Below, in pieces: positions 19,761 to 28,888 of a DNA stretch of 64,000 bases (position 1 is its first letter; each line of letters starts with the position of its first letter). The notes under the pieces are model-generated. The model searched no databases. It saw only the letters and a list, made by a program, of their open reading frames with translations, and was not told where the DNA came from. Origin of the DNA: Desulfurispirillum indicum S5 (GTDB taxonomy: Bacteria; Chrysiogenota; Chrysiogenetes; Chrysiogenales; Chrysiogenaceae). Where the stretch lies: contig NC_014836.1 of NCBI RefSeq assembly GCF_000177635.2, forward strand, positions 477,501 to 541,500, read 5' to 3'. The translations under genes and the position numbers were made by a program.

Positions 19761-19849
19761 ATCCGGTGGTGTTCGCGGCTTGCCTCATGGCGCGTGAATG
19801 GCGTAAGATACCAACCCCATATACAGAGAATATTTTCGGGAGCATACAC

Positions 19850-21289
<1,440 letters not shown>

Positions 21290-21295
21290 AAGGGT

Positions 21296-21330
21296 ATTCA
21301 CCGCGAATGAACGCAAATGTACGCGAATAG
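21296..21330 (+). repeat. Left arm of inverted repeat flanking the GxxExxY gene
   Basis: Contains ACCGCGAATGAACGCAAATG followed by TACGCGAAT. The reverse complement of 21753-21789 matches over ~29 bp with only transition-type differences. The repeat is itself a run of ACGCRAAT-like units. Confidence 0.65.
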
Positions 21331-21344
21331 AAACAAGGAATAGC

Positions 21345-21719
21345 ATGCATGTCGAAAGCGACCTGGTCTATCGTGTAACTGGCTGTGCCATGGAAGTGCT
21401 GAATACGCTCGGCCATGGCTTGCGTGAAAAAACCTACGAGCGTGCTCTGTGCATGGAACTTCAGCACCAGGGACTTCAGTTCACCCAGCAGAAGACCTAT
21501 CCCGTGCTCTATCGTGGACAGCAGGTCGATGAATATGTTCCCGATCTGGAAGTGGAGCAGCGCCTGATTGTGGAAGTAAAAACGGCAGAGGCCATTTGCG
21601 AGGCGCATGTCGGCCAGGTACTGAATTACCTTCGCATTACGGGCCTGGAAGCTGGGATAATTCTGAATTTCAAGCACCCCCGACTTGAATGGAAAAAAGT
21701 GGTATTGCAGAAGCGCTAG
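21345..21719 (+). CDS. GxxExxY family protein (PD-(D/E)XK nuclease fold)
   Basis: 124 residues. The family motif appears as LGHGLREKTYERAL (G-x-x-E-x-x-Y). The nuclease core shows DEYVPDLEVEQRLIVEVKT, giving the D...E-x-K catalytic set. FKHPRLEWKKVV matches the C-terminal end. Function in vivo is unknown. The gene is enclosed by inverted repeats (21296-21330, 21753-21789), and its neighbours gatB and rarA are housekeeping genes, so this looks like a small cassette inserted between them. Confidence 0.85.
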   Translation: MHVESDLVYRVTGCAMEVLNTLGHGLREKTYERALCMELQHQGLQFTQQKTYPVLYRGQQVDEYVPDLEVEQRLIVEVKTAEAICEAHVGQVLNYLRITGLEAGIILNFKHPRLEWKKVVLQKR

Positions 21720-21752
21720 GTTCGGAGCTCGACCCATTCGATACGCTTTATT

Positions 21753-21789
21753 CTTGAATTTGCGTCCATTCGCGTTTATTTGCGGTTTT
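21753..21789 (-). repeat. Right arm of inverted repeat flanking the GxxExxY gene
   Basis: Reads TTGCGTCCATTCGCGTTTAT then TTGCGGTTTT, the inverse of the left arm with R-type substitutions. It ends 24 bp before rarA. Confidence 0.65.
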
Positions 21790-21812
21790 GATCTCACTCC
21801 AGCAGGTACTTC

Positions 21813-23075
21813 ATGAACTCTTCCCTCTTCGACAACACACCCCGCCCTTTGGCGGCGCGGCTGCGGCCCACCGACTTTGCCGACTTCGTCGGCCAGCGTC
21901 ACCTGCTGGGTGAGCGCTCTTTGCTGCGGCGCATGGTGGAAGAGGACAAGCTGGTCAGTGCCATTTTCACCGGCCCGCCGGGTACGGGCAAGACGACCCT
22001 GGCCCATATTATCAGTCAGCGCACCCAGAGCCATTTTGCCACCCTGAACGCGGTCAACGCGGGCACGGCAGATATCCGGGCTATCTGCAAAGACGCCAAA
22101 GAGCTGCGCCTGCACCAGGGGCAGCGCACGGTGCTCTTTATCGATGAAATCCACCGCTTCAACAAGATTCAGCAGGACGCCCTGCTGCCGGAGGTGGAGA
22201 GCGGCAATATCATCCTCATCGGCGCGTCCACCCAGAATCCCTCCTTCGCCCTGGTTCCTGCCCTGCTCTCCCGGACCGTGCTCTTTGAACTGCACGCGCT
22301 GGATGACGAGGATATGGGACGCCTTGTTGAGCGCGGCTGCGCGGAGTTGGGTGTTACCATGGATGACGAAGCCCGCGAAGCCATCATGACCCTGTGCAGC
22401 GGCGATGGCCGCCGCTGCCTCAACACCATCGAGGCCGCCGCCCTGCTGTGTCAGGGGAATCACATCACCCGGCAGGATATCCAGGACAGCACGCCACGCA
22501 AGATCGTGCGTTACGACAAGAACGAAGACAACCACTACGACTATATCAGCGCCTTTATCAAGTCGGTGCGGGGCAGCGACCCCGACAGCGCCCTCTACTA
22601 CCTGGCAGTCATGCTGGAAGCGGGGGAAGACCCCCTCTTCATCGCGCGGCGGCTGGCGATCCTGGCTTCGGAGGACATCGGCAACGCCGCTCCGGGTGCC
22701 ATCAACATGGCCGCCTCCACCATGACCATCGTGGAGCGCATCGGCATGCCCGAAGCGCGCATTACCCTGGCCCAGACCACGGTCTACCTCTGCCTCAGTC
22801 CCAAGTCCAACGCCGCCTATCTGGCCATCGACAAGGCCCTGGCCAGTGTGCGCCGTGAGCGGGTGCTGGAGGTGCCCGACCACCTGAAGAACCTCAAGCT
22901 GCGCGCAGGCAAGGCCAGCTACCAGTATCCCCATGACTTCGGGGGATTTGTGCGCCAGAACTATATGACGGAAAAACGCACCTTCTATGAACCAACAGAA
23001 AACGGCTACGAGGCCAAGATGAAACAATTCTACCAGGCACTGTGGGGGGAAGATGGGCCGAATACTGGCACTTGA
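21813..23075 (+). CDS. rarA: Replication-associated recombination protein A (RarA/MgsA)
   Basis: 420 residues, AAA+ clamp-loader-like ATPase acting at stalled forks. PLAARLRPTDFADFVGQ, Walker A GPPGTGKTTLA, Walker B FIDEIHRFN, sensor GASTQNPSF and the MgsA-type C-terminus (ISAFIKSVRGSDPDSALYYLA..., YPHDFGGFVRQNYM) are complete. It overlaps ruvX by 23 bp. Confidence 0.95.
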   Translation: MNSSLFDNTPRPLAARLRPTDFADFVGQRHLLGERSLLRRMVEEDKLVSAIFTGPPGTGKTTLAHIISQRTQSHFATLNAVNAGTADIRAICKDAKELRLHQGQRTVLFIDEIHRFNKIQQDALLPEVESGNIILIGASTQNPSFALVPALLSRTVLFELHALDDEDMGRLVERGCAELGVTMDDEAREAIMTLCSGDGRRCLNTIEAAALLCQGNHITRQDIQDSTPRKIVRYDKNEDNHYDYISAFIKSVRGSDPDSALYYLAVMLEAGEDPLFIARRLAILASEDIGNAAPGAINMAASTMTIVERIGMPEARITLAQTTVYLCLSPKSNAAYLAIDKALASVRRERVLEVPDHLKNLKLRAGKASYQYPHDFGGFVRQNYMTEKRTFYEPTENGYEAKMKQFYQALWGEDGPNTGT

Positions 23076-23511
23076 TATCGGCAGTCGACGCGTTGGCGTC
23101 GCCGTCAGCGACAGCCAGCGCAGGATGGCATCCACCCTGAAAACCCTGGAGCGCCAGGACTATCAGCAGATGCTCCACCGCATCGGCAAGTATATTGAAG
23201 AGTACGGGGTGGATCTGCTGGTGGTGGGCATTCCCCTGGATTCCCGCGATGGTTCCTTCACCCCCAAAGCCATGGAGATCGGCGCCGAAGCAAGGCAGTT
23301 GCAGGAGCGTTTCGCAGTACCGGTCATCGGTGTGGATGAGCGCTTCAGCACCAGCAAGAGCAACGACTTCCTCATCGGCGTGGCTGACCTCTCCCGCAAG
23401 AAGCGCAAGAAAGTGGTGGACACCATGGCGGCCCAGAATATTCTGCAGGGCTATCTGGATGATCCGGCCAAGGGGATAGAACTGGCCGATGTGCCGCTGC
23501 CTGCCCAGTAA
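23053..23511 (+). CDS. ruvX: Holliday-junction resolvase-like RuvX/YqgF (pre-16S rRNA nuclease)
   Basis: 152 residues with the RNase H-like fold: ILALDIGSRRVGVAVSD, LLVVGIPLDSRDG, IGVDERFSTSKSND and VDTMAAQNILQGYLD supply the acidic residues. E. coli YqgF matures the 5' end of 16S rRNA. GGGGGAAG precedes the ATG. Co-translated with rarA. Confidence 0.93.
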   Translation: MGRILALDIGSRRVGVAVSDSQRRMASTLKTLERQDYQQMLHRIGKYIEEYGVDLLVVGIPLDSRDGSFTPKAMEIGAEARQLQERFAVPVIGVDERFSTSKSNDFLIGVADLSRKKRKKVVDTMAAQNILQGYLDDPAKGIELADVPLPAQ

Positions 23512-23541
23512 CGTGCAGCCTGTTTCCCGTTGATCAGCAGC

Positions 23542-23571
23542 AAAAACCCCCAGCCACGGGTGGCTGGGGGG
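23542..23571 (-). repeat. Hairpin copy 1 beside the Rpn gene
   Basis: CCCCCAGCCA-CGGG-TGGCTGGGGG preceded by five A on the plus strand, so it works as a terminator only for minus-strand transcription. The same hairpin recurs at 24876-24909 on the other side of the Rpn gene. Confidence 0.7.
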
Positions 23572-23723
23572 GATGGCTCAGGGGTTATGGAGCAATCGAA
23601 CACAAGAAAGGCCGTTGCCTCCCGCGAAGGCGCTGAGAGCGCAGCGAACGGGCGAGAGATTCTGTCCTTGGCTGTTGCCGCCAACTCTTGCTATTCATGT
23701 ATCCAGACACTATACTTCCAACT

Positions 23724-24755
23724 ATGAGTAACCAGCATGGACACCACAACCAGCACGACAGCGGCTACAAGCTACTCTTCTCCAATCCGCGCCTGGTGCA
23801 GGATCTACTGACCGGATTTGTCAGGCAGGAGTGGGTCGGGCATATGGATTTCGCTACCCTGGAACCCGTCAAGGCATCATTTGTCAGCGACGACATGCGA
23901 CAGCGCCATGACGACTGTATCTGGAGAGTGCGTTTCAAGGGGCAATGGCTGTATCTGTATTTGCTCCTTGAATTCCAGTCCAGCGACGATTACTTTATGG
24001 CTGTGAGGTTCATGACCTACACTGGGCTGCTCTATCAGGACATCATCCGCAGTGAGCAGTTGCGGCGGGGCGATACATTGCCTCCCGTCCTGCCCATCGT
24101 CATTTACAACGGCACCAGCCCCTGGAGCGGCCCCCAGGATATACAGGAGCTCATTAACCCCGTGCATCCGGGCCTTGGACGCTTCACACCGCGCTTGTCA
24201 TACTTCCTGCTGGATGAAGGGCGCGTCAGCGCCGAGGAACTGGCCGGTGAGGACACCAACCTGGTGCGGGAGTTGATTAAACTGGAATTCTGCAGCAACC
24301 CCGCAGAAATCCGCCAGTGCATCGGGCAGCTGCACAGCAGGCTCGATCAGCCGGAGCACCAGCAAATCCGCCGGGTCTTTGCCATCTGGCTGAATCGCTT
24401 TCTCAGGGCACGTTTCAGGAACACCATTATACCGGAATGCAGCGAACTCACGGAGGTCAACGCCATGTTAGCGGAACGACTTGATGCATGGATAGGGGAC
24501 ATAGAAAAGCAAGCCCTGGAAAAAGGCCTGCGCAAAGGCGAACTTAAAGGCGAACTTAAAGGTGAACTCAGAGGTAAACTGGAAGGTGAACTGCATGGTC
24601 GCGCCCAGCTGCTGTATCTGCAGATCGAACTTCGCTTCGGCAGCGTACCCGATGCCGTGCGGGAGCGCATATCCCACGCCACGGCCGAGGAGCTGGATCG
24701 CTTTGCAGTCAATATCTTTGACGCCGAGACAGCTTATAGGGTAGTGGAGCTGTAA
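23724..24755 (+). CDS. Rpn family recombination-promoting nuclease / putative transposase
   Basis: 343 residues. N-terminal DSGYKLLFSNPRLVQDLLTGFV and the PD-(D/E)XK core RHDDCIWRVRF ... YLLLEFQSSDDYFMAVRFMTYT match E. coli RpnA-E (Transposase_31), which cut DNA and raise RecA-independent recombination. Near residues 270-290 the protein has tandem GEL-K/R repeats (KGELKGELKGELRGKLEGEL) encoded by a 12 bp repeat, the usual Rpn hinge. ATG 23724 has no clear Shine-Dalgarno site. It is bracketed by identical hairpins, so it may be an independent mobile or horizontally moved unit. Confidence 0.88.
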   Translation: MSNQHGHHNQHDSGYKLLFSNPRLVQDLLTGFVRQEWVGHMDFATLEPVKASFVSDDMRQRHDDCIWRVRFKGQWLYLYLLLEFQSSDDYFMAVRFMTYTGLLYQDIIRSEQLRRGDTLPPVLPIVIYNGTSPWSGPQDIQELINPVHPGLGRFTPRLSYFLLDEGRVSAEELAGEDTNLVRELIKLEFCSNPAEIRQCIGQLHSRLDQPEHQQIRRVFAIWLNRFLRARFRNTIIPECSELTEVNAMLAERLDAWIGDIEKQALEKGLRKGELKGELKGELRGKLEGELHGRAQLLYLQIELRFGSVPDAVRERISHATAEELDRFAVNIFDAETAYRVVEL

Positions 24756-24783
24756 GCCAGGCTGAAACGAATCACAAGATCAG

Positions 24784-24810
24784 GCCGGGAGGGAGACTTC
24801 CCGGCTTTTT
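24784..24810 (+). terminator. Terminator after the Rpn gene
   Basis: Stem GCCGGGA / TCCCGGC, 8-nt loop, five T. Confidence 0.8.
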
Positions 24811-24875
24811 ACGTTGAAACCGGGAGATTCAGGGAAAAAAGCATTTGCCTCTCGTCAAGGCGACAGATAAACACA

Positions 24876-24909
24876 AACCCCCCAGCCACGGGTGGCTGGG
24901 GGGTTTTTT
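24876..24909. terminator. Bidirectional hairpin, copy 2 of the Rpn-flanking hairpin
   Basis: CCCCCCAGCCA-CGGG-TGGCTGGGGGG with six T after it, preceded on the plus strand by ACAAA. It has the same core as 23547-23570. Confidence 0.75.
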
Positions 24910-24931
24910 GTGGGAAAGACAAGGGCGCTGG

Positions 24932-25026
24932 TCAGTCGCCCTTCATGGTATTGACCACCCGTTTCCAGGCGGACTCATTGAGCTGGTACCCATTCATGAC
25001 CTGTTCATAGGGCAGGTACTCCCGTG
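24932..25026 (-). pseudogene. 3' end of an unidentified gene interrupted by the IS3 element
   Basis: Minus-strand reading frame ending ...REYLPYEQVMNGYQLNESAW then KRVVNTMKGD and stop. It is cut at the AAC target duplication of the IS3-family element. Joining across the element (removing 25030-27438 and one AAC) continues the frame upstream through ...TRSEELDKVCSREYLPY. I do not recognise the family. Confidence 0.5.
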
Positions 25027-25062
25027 AACTGGTATGTGTTGTCAATAACGGACACGAAAACT

Positions 25063-25926
25063 TTATGCGGTTTTTCTCTCTTTGTAATATTTTTGTTCGA
25101 ATGCAGCAGGTGAGAGATACCCAAGTCCCCGCTGCACCCTTTGTCTGTTATAGAACACTTCAATGTACTCGGTTATATTACGTATAGCCTCTTGGCGTGT
25201 CGCATAGCGCTTGTGATAGATCAACTCTGTCTTCAGTATTCCCCAGAAACTCTCAATTGGTGCATTGTCATAGCAATTTCCCCGACGGCTCATGGAAGAT
25301 TGCATGCCATAACGCTCCAATTGTTGCCTGAACTCATTTGAGCAATATTGGCTGCCACGATCGCTGTGGTGAATGAGCCCCTTGCCGGGACGCTCCAGCT
25401 CCACCGCATGCTGCAGTGACTGCATGACAAGGTTCTTGGTCATACGTTCAGACATAGCATACCCCACCAGCTTTTTACTGTAGAGATCCTTGTGACCAGC
25501 AAGGTAGAGCCACCCTTCATCTGTTGGAACATAGGTGATGTCGGTAAGCCACGCCTGGTTAGGGGCACTGGCGGTAAACTCCTGATTCAGTATGTTTGGT
25601 GCCACTGGCAGCTTGTGGTTCGAGTTGGTGGTTGCCTTGAACTTCTGCTTCTGTTTGCACACTATTCCATGCATCTTGCGTACTTTCCTGATCCGGTAGA
25701 GACTGACATGTATTCCATTTGCCATCAGCTCCTGTTGTAGGCGCTCCGGAGAATATGTCTTCCGGGTTTTCTCGTGAGCCGCTTTGATTTCAACCGTGAG
25801 CCGCAGGTTTTCCTTGCGACGCTCTGACACTGGCCGTGTGCGCCATGAATAGTACCCACTGACGGATACATCGAGGACTTCACACAGCAGGCGCAGGTTA
25901 TACTCAGGCTGAAGTGCTTTGATCAT
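25063..25926 (-). CDS. IS3-family transposase OrfB (DDE catalytic subunit)
   Basis: 287 residues. The DDE triad is visible: WLTDITYVPT, GLIHHSDRGSQYCS and NAPIESFWGILKTE, with the HTH_21-type N-terminus YNLRLLCEVLDVSVSGYYSW. It starts in an ATGA overlap with the end of orfA. An A6G slippery stretch (CTAAAAAAGG, about 25965-25974) near the orfA end suggests production of an OrfAB fusion by -1 frameshifting, as in most IS3 elements. Because orfA is interrupted by IS630, normal expression of OrfAB is probably lost. Confidence 0.93.
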   Translation of the reverse strand: MIKALQPEYNLRLLCEVLDVSVSGYYSWRTRPVSERRKENLRLTVEIKAAHEKTRKTYSPERLQQELMANGIHVSLYRIRKVRKMHGIVCKQKQKFKATTNSNHKLPVAPNILNQEFTASAPNQAWLTDITYVPTDEGWLYLAGHKDLYSKKLVGYAMSERMTKNLVMQSLQHAVELERPGKGLIHHSDRGSQYCSNEFRQQLERYGMQSSMSRRGNCYDNAPIESFWGILKTELIYHKRYATRQEAIRNITEYIEVFYNRQRVQRGLGYLSPAAFEQKYYKERKTA

Positions 25927-26142
25927 CGCGTACCGGGCTGCGACTCCCGGGCAAAGTACGCGGCGGCCTTTTTTAGGATTTCACACTCCTGGCGCGCACG
26001 GTGAAGCTCGCGCTTGAGTCGGGAAAGCTCCTGCTCTACTTCTGTCAGGGGGCGGCGATCACTCCCTATTTCTGTAAGCTTGCCAGCCTTGTCCGCACGA
26101 AGCCAGCTTTCAAGCGTTGACTTGGGCAAGGAAAGATCTCTA

Positions 26143-27280
26143 GTGTTTAATTGCAAAAGTTCGCGATATACTGTATATTCATGACAATCGGACCCAAAGG
26201 AGGTTGTCATGGCCAGAAGAGCTCCAATACCTCGCTGCTCAGAGGAAGATCGTCGCACGATTGAAGAGTGGGCCAGTAGTCGAACAATGGAGGCGCGACT
26301 GGTGGAGCGTGCAAAGATCATTAAAAAGTGCCTGGCTGGTTTACCTGTTGGCCAAATTGCAGCCGATCTCAGCATTAGGCCCAACACGGTCATCGCGTGG
26401 CGCAAGCGTTTCGAGGAGCAGGGAATTAAAGGTTTGAATGATCGCCCTCGCTCCGGCAAGCCCCGGAAATACGATGAATCACTACGGGACAGAATCCTGG
26501 AAACCCTGGAGCAGCAGCCACCAAAAGGCCAGGCAAGATGGGACGGGGCCGCATTGTCCGCTCACCTCGGAGTGTCAGACGATGCCGTCTGGCGGGTGCT
26601 TCGCAGAGAAGGCATCTTTCTGTCCCGCCAGCGAAGCTGGTGCGTAAGCACTGATCCTGAATTTACGAGCAAGGCTGCGGACATTGTGGGCTTGTATCTC
26701 AATCCACCGGAAAATGCCATAGTGATTTCGCTTGATGAAAAGCCAAGTATTCAGGCGCTGGAGAGGGCGAGGGGTTATGTTTGCACGAACAACGGCAAGA
26801 TCGTCCAGGGATTAAAAAGTACATATAAGCGTCACGGAACTTTAAACCTTTTTGCGGCGCTCAATGTGGCCACTGGGGCTATCCATGCCAAGACAACGCA
26901 ACTCAAGCGCCGAGTTGAATTTCTGGAGTTCATGGACGAGCTCTTATTGGAATTGCCTGCTGACAGGGAGATCCATGTTATTCTCGACAACTACTGCATC
27001 CATAAGCGAAATAACGACTGGTTGAAAGCCCATCAGAATGTCACCTTTCATTTCACGCCTACTTCTGCAAGTTGGCTCAACATGATTGAGATATGGTTTG
27101 GCATTTTATCGCGCAAAGCGCTGAAGGGGGCAAGTTTTGGCAATGTCGAACAGCTTCGCAAGGCGATAGAGGATTTCATTGAAGTCTACCAGCAAAATGC
27201 AAAGCCTTTCCTGTGGAGAAAACGTGAAGTAAAAGGCAGTCAGCTTAAAAATACTATCGTTAATTTATGCAACTAGACAC
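26143..27280 (+). mobile_element. IS630-family insertion sequence, copy 1
   Basis: 1138 bp between TA duplications at 26141-26142 and 27281-27282. Terminal inverted repeats start GTGTTTAATTGCAAAAG and, on the other end, GTGTCTAGTTGCATAAA. Inserted at TCTAGA within IS3 orfA. It encodes one transposase. Identical by eye over the stretches I compared to copy 2 at 27751-28888, in opposite orientation. Confidence 0.93.
26209..27276 (+). CDS. IS630-family transposase, copy 1
   Basis: 355 residues. N-terminal HTH (LVERAKIIKKCLAGLPVGQI and the RPNTVIAWRKRF helix), linker, and a DDE core: VISLDEKPSIQAL, IHVILDNYCIHK and SWLNMIEIWFGIL. Full length with AAGGAGG 6 nt before the ATG. Members insert at TA. 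Protein identical to copy 2, which indicates recent movement. Confidence 0.95.
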   Translation: MARRAPIPRCSEEDRRTIEEWASSRTMEARLVERAKIIKKCLAGLPVGQIAADLSIRPNTVIAWRKRFEEQGIKGLNDRPRSGKPRKYDESLRDRILETLEQQPPKGQARWDGAALSAHLGVSDDAVWRVLRREGIFLSRQRSWCVSTDPEFTSKAADIVGLYLNPPENAIVISLDEKPSIQALERARGYVCTNNGKIVQGLKSTYKRHGTLNLFAALNVATGAIHAKTTQLKRRVEFLEFMDELLLELPADREIHVILDNYCIHKRNNDWLKAHQNVTFHFTPTSASWLNMIEIWFGILSRKALKGASFGNVEQLRKAIEDFIEVYQQNAKPFLWRKREVKGSQLKNTIVNLCN

Positions 27281-27282
27281 TA

Positions 27283-27748
27283 GATACTTCTACGGAAGAC
27301 TTCCCACTGTCCCTCACAAGACTCACGGCCTCTGCGCGAAATTCCTTGGAGTAACGCGATACCACTCGACGCTTCATAGACACCTCCGGTTTGATAACTC
27401 TATCTACCTTTCGTGTCCGATTTATTCAACATACACCAAACACACTTTGTCCAGTTCTTCCGAACGGGTGATTGCGGTAGATGTGAGAAAAAGGAAAGAC
27501 AGGTAATACCTTGGAACGTTAGTAGGCTGCAGGCAGAAAATGACGGAGCATATTACCCATTTTCAAGGAAACCTGCCATGTTTATCTGAACTTATAAGTG
27601 CTTGAATTATTATTGAGTTGTCTTAAGTGTTGCATTACGCTTAAAGGTGAAATCGAATGATGTCCCACGGCCGCATTATAAATATGTGTAAACTCGTTGC
27701 GCAAATTCGTCGCAAAAATCCCAGGATCGTCGCTTGAGACTACTATTC
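27283..27748. other. 466 bp between the two IS630 copies
   Basis: Holds, in order, the 5' piece of IS3 orfA, the IS3 right end, the 5' side of the gene interrupted by IS3 (minus-strand frame through TRSEELDKVC), a ~50 bp AT-rich gap, and the 3' end of rdrB. No independent gene is supported here. Confidence 0.7.
27582..27748 (-). pseudogene. rdrB: Detached 3' end of rdrB
   Basis: 55 codons encoding RIVVSSDDPGIFATNLRNEF and on to NNSSTYKFR, stop at 27582. VVSSDDPGIF is the adenosine-deaminase motif whose Asp binds the catalytic metal. It is in frame with 28891 onward once IS630 copy 2 and one TA are removed (...KADEIS + RIVVSSDDP...), giving an intact RdrB of 760 residues. As it stands this piece has no start of its own, apart from codons supplied by the IS end. 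Confidence 0.88.
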
Positions 27749-27750
27749 TA

Positions 27751-28888
27751 GTGTCTAGTTGCATAAATTAACGATAGTATTTTTAAGCTGACTGCCTTTT
27801 ACTTCACGTTTTCTCCACAGGAAAGGCTTTGCATTTTGCTGGTAGACTTCAATGAAATCCTCTATCGCCTTGCGAAGCTGTTCGACATTGCCAAAACTTG
27901 CCCCCTTCAGCGCTTTGCGCGATAAAATGCCAAACCATATCTCAATCATGTTGAGCCAACTTGCAGAAGTAGGCGTGAAATGAAAGGTGACATTCTGATG
28001 GGCTTTCAACCAGTCGTTATTTCGCTTATGGATGCAGTAGTTGTCGAGAATAACATGGATCTCCCTGTCAGCAGGCAATTCCAATAAGAGCTCGTCCATG
28101 AACTCCAGAAATTCAACTCGGCGCTTGAGTTGCGTTGTCTTGGCATGGATAGCCCCAGTGGCCACATTGAGCGCCGCAAAAAGGTTTAAAGTTCCGTGAC
28201 GCTTATATGTACTTTTTAATCCCTGGACGATCTTGCCGTTGTTCGTGCAAACATAACCCCTCGCCCTCTCCAGCGCCTGAATACTTGGCTTTTCATCAAG
28301 CGAAATCACTATGGCATTTTCCGGTGGATTGAGATACAAGCCCACAATGTCCGCAGCCTTGCTCGTAAATTCAGGATCAGTGCTTACGCACCAGCTTCGC
28401 TGGCGGGACAGAAAGATGCCTTCTCTGCGAAGCACCCGCCAGACGGCATCGTCTGACACTCCGAGGTGAGCGGACAATGCGGCCCCGTCCCATCTTGCCT
28501 GGCCTTTTGGTGGCTGCTGCTCCAGGGTTTCCAGGATTCTGTCCCGTAGTGATTCATCGTATTTCCGGGGCTTGCCGGAGCGAGGGCGATCATTCAAACC
28601 TTTAATTCCCTGCTCCTCGAAACGCTTGCGCCACGCGATGACCGTGTTGGGCCTAATGCTGAGATCGGCTGCAATTTGGCCAACAGGTAAACCAGCCAGG
28701 CACTTTTTAATGATCTTTGCACGCTCCACCAGTCGCGCCTCCATTGTTCGACTACTGGCCCACTCTTCAATCGTGCGACGATCTTCCTCTGAGCAGCGAG
28801 GTATTGGAGCTCTTCTGGCCATGACAACCTCCTTTGGGTCCGATTGTCATGAATATACAGTATATCGCGAACTTTTGCAATTAAACAC
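27751..28888 (-). mobile_element. IS630-family insertion sequence, copy 2, inserted in rdrB
   Basis: 1138 bp, TA duplications at 27749-27750 and 28889-28890, same ends as copy 1 but inverted. Target again TCTAGA. It splits rdrB 55 codons before its original stop. Confidence 0.93.
27755..28822 (-). CDS. IS630-family transposase, copy 2
   Basis: 355 residues, same sequence as the product at 26209-27276 (HTH domain and D-D-E core LDEKPS, LDNYCIHK, NMIEIWFG). Transcribed in the same direction as the rdrB gene it interrupts. Confidence 0.95.
   Translation of the reverse strand: MARRAPIPRCSEEDRRTIEEWASSRTMEARLVERAKIIKKCLAGLPVGQIAADLSIRPNTVIAWRKRFEEQGIKGLNDRPRSGKPRKYDESLRDRILETLEQQPPKGQARWDGAALSAHLGVSDDAVWRVLRREGIFLSRQRSWCVSTDPEFTSKAADIVGLYLNPPENAIVISLDEKPSIQALERARGYVCTNNGKIVQGLKSTYKRHGTLNLFAALNVATGAIHAKTTQLKRRVEFLEFMDELLLELPADREIHVILDNYCIHKRNNDWLKAHQNVTFHFTPTSASWLNMIEIWFGILSRKALKGASFGNVEQLRKAIEDFIEVYQQNAKPFLWRKREVKGSQLKNTIVNLCN

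Larger units (their letters stand above)
25923..27377 (-). pseudogene. IS3-family OrfA, interrupted by IS630
   Basis: N-terminal piece 27377-27283 encodes MKRRVVSRYSKEFRAEAVSL and on to KSSVEVS; C-terminal piece 26140-25923 continues RDLSLPKSTLESWLRADKAG to ESQPGTR. Removing 26143-27280 and one TA gives a perfect 104-residue OrfA with an HTH and a leucine-zipper-like region. GGAGG lies 6 nt before the ATG. The frame on the C-terminal side remains open into IS630 sequence, giving a chimeric reading frame that should not be annotated as a gene. Confidence 0.88.
25030..27438 (-). mobile_element. IS3-family insertion sequence carrying a nested IS630
   Basis: Ends are imperfect inverted repeats TGGTATGTGTTG at 25030 and TGGTGTATGTTG (complement) at 27438, followed inward by CGGACACGAAA on both sides. 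A perfect 3 bp duplication AAC flanks it (25027-25029 and 27439-27441). Without the nested 1138 bp IS630 and its duplicated TA the element is 1269 bp, normal for IS3. It encodes orfA (broken) and orfB. Confidence 0.88.

Noticed and set aside
24530-24600. Tandem repeats taken as a CRISPR-like array
   Set aside because: They are 12 bp in-frame repeats without spacers, encoding the GEL-K hinge of the Rpn protein.
25923-26459. 178-codon gene overlapping IS630 and the IS3 orfA end
   Set aside because: It is a chimera of antisense IS630 sequence and the true C-terminal part of OrfA.
27582-27764. Independent 60-codon gene beginning MQLDTR
   Set aside because: The first codons come from the IS630 end; the rest is the detached 3' part of rdrB in its original frame.
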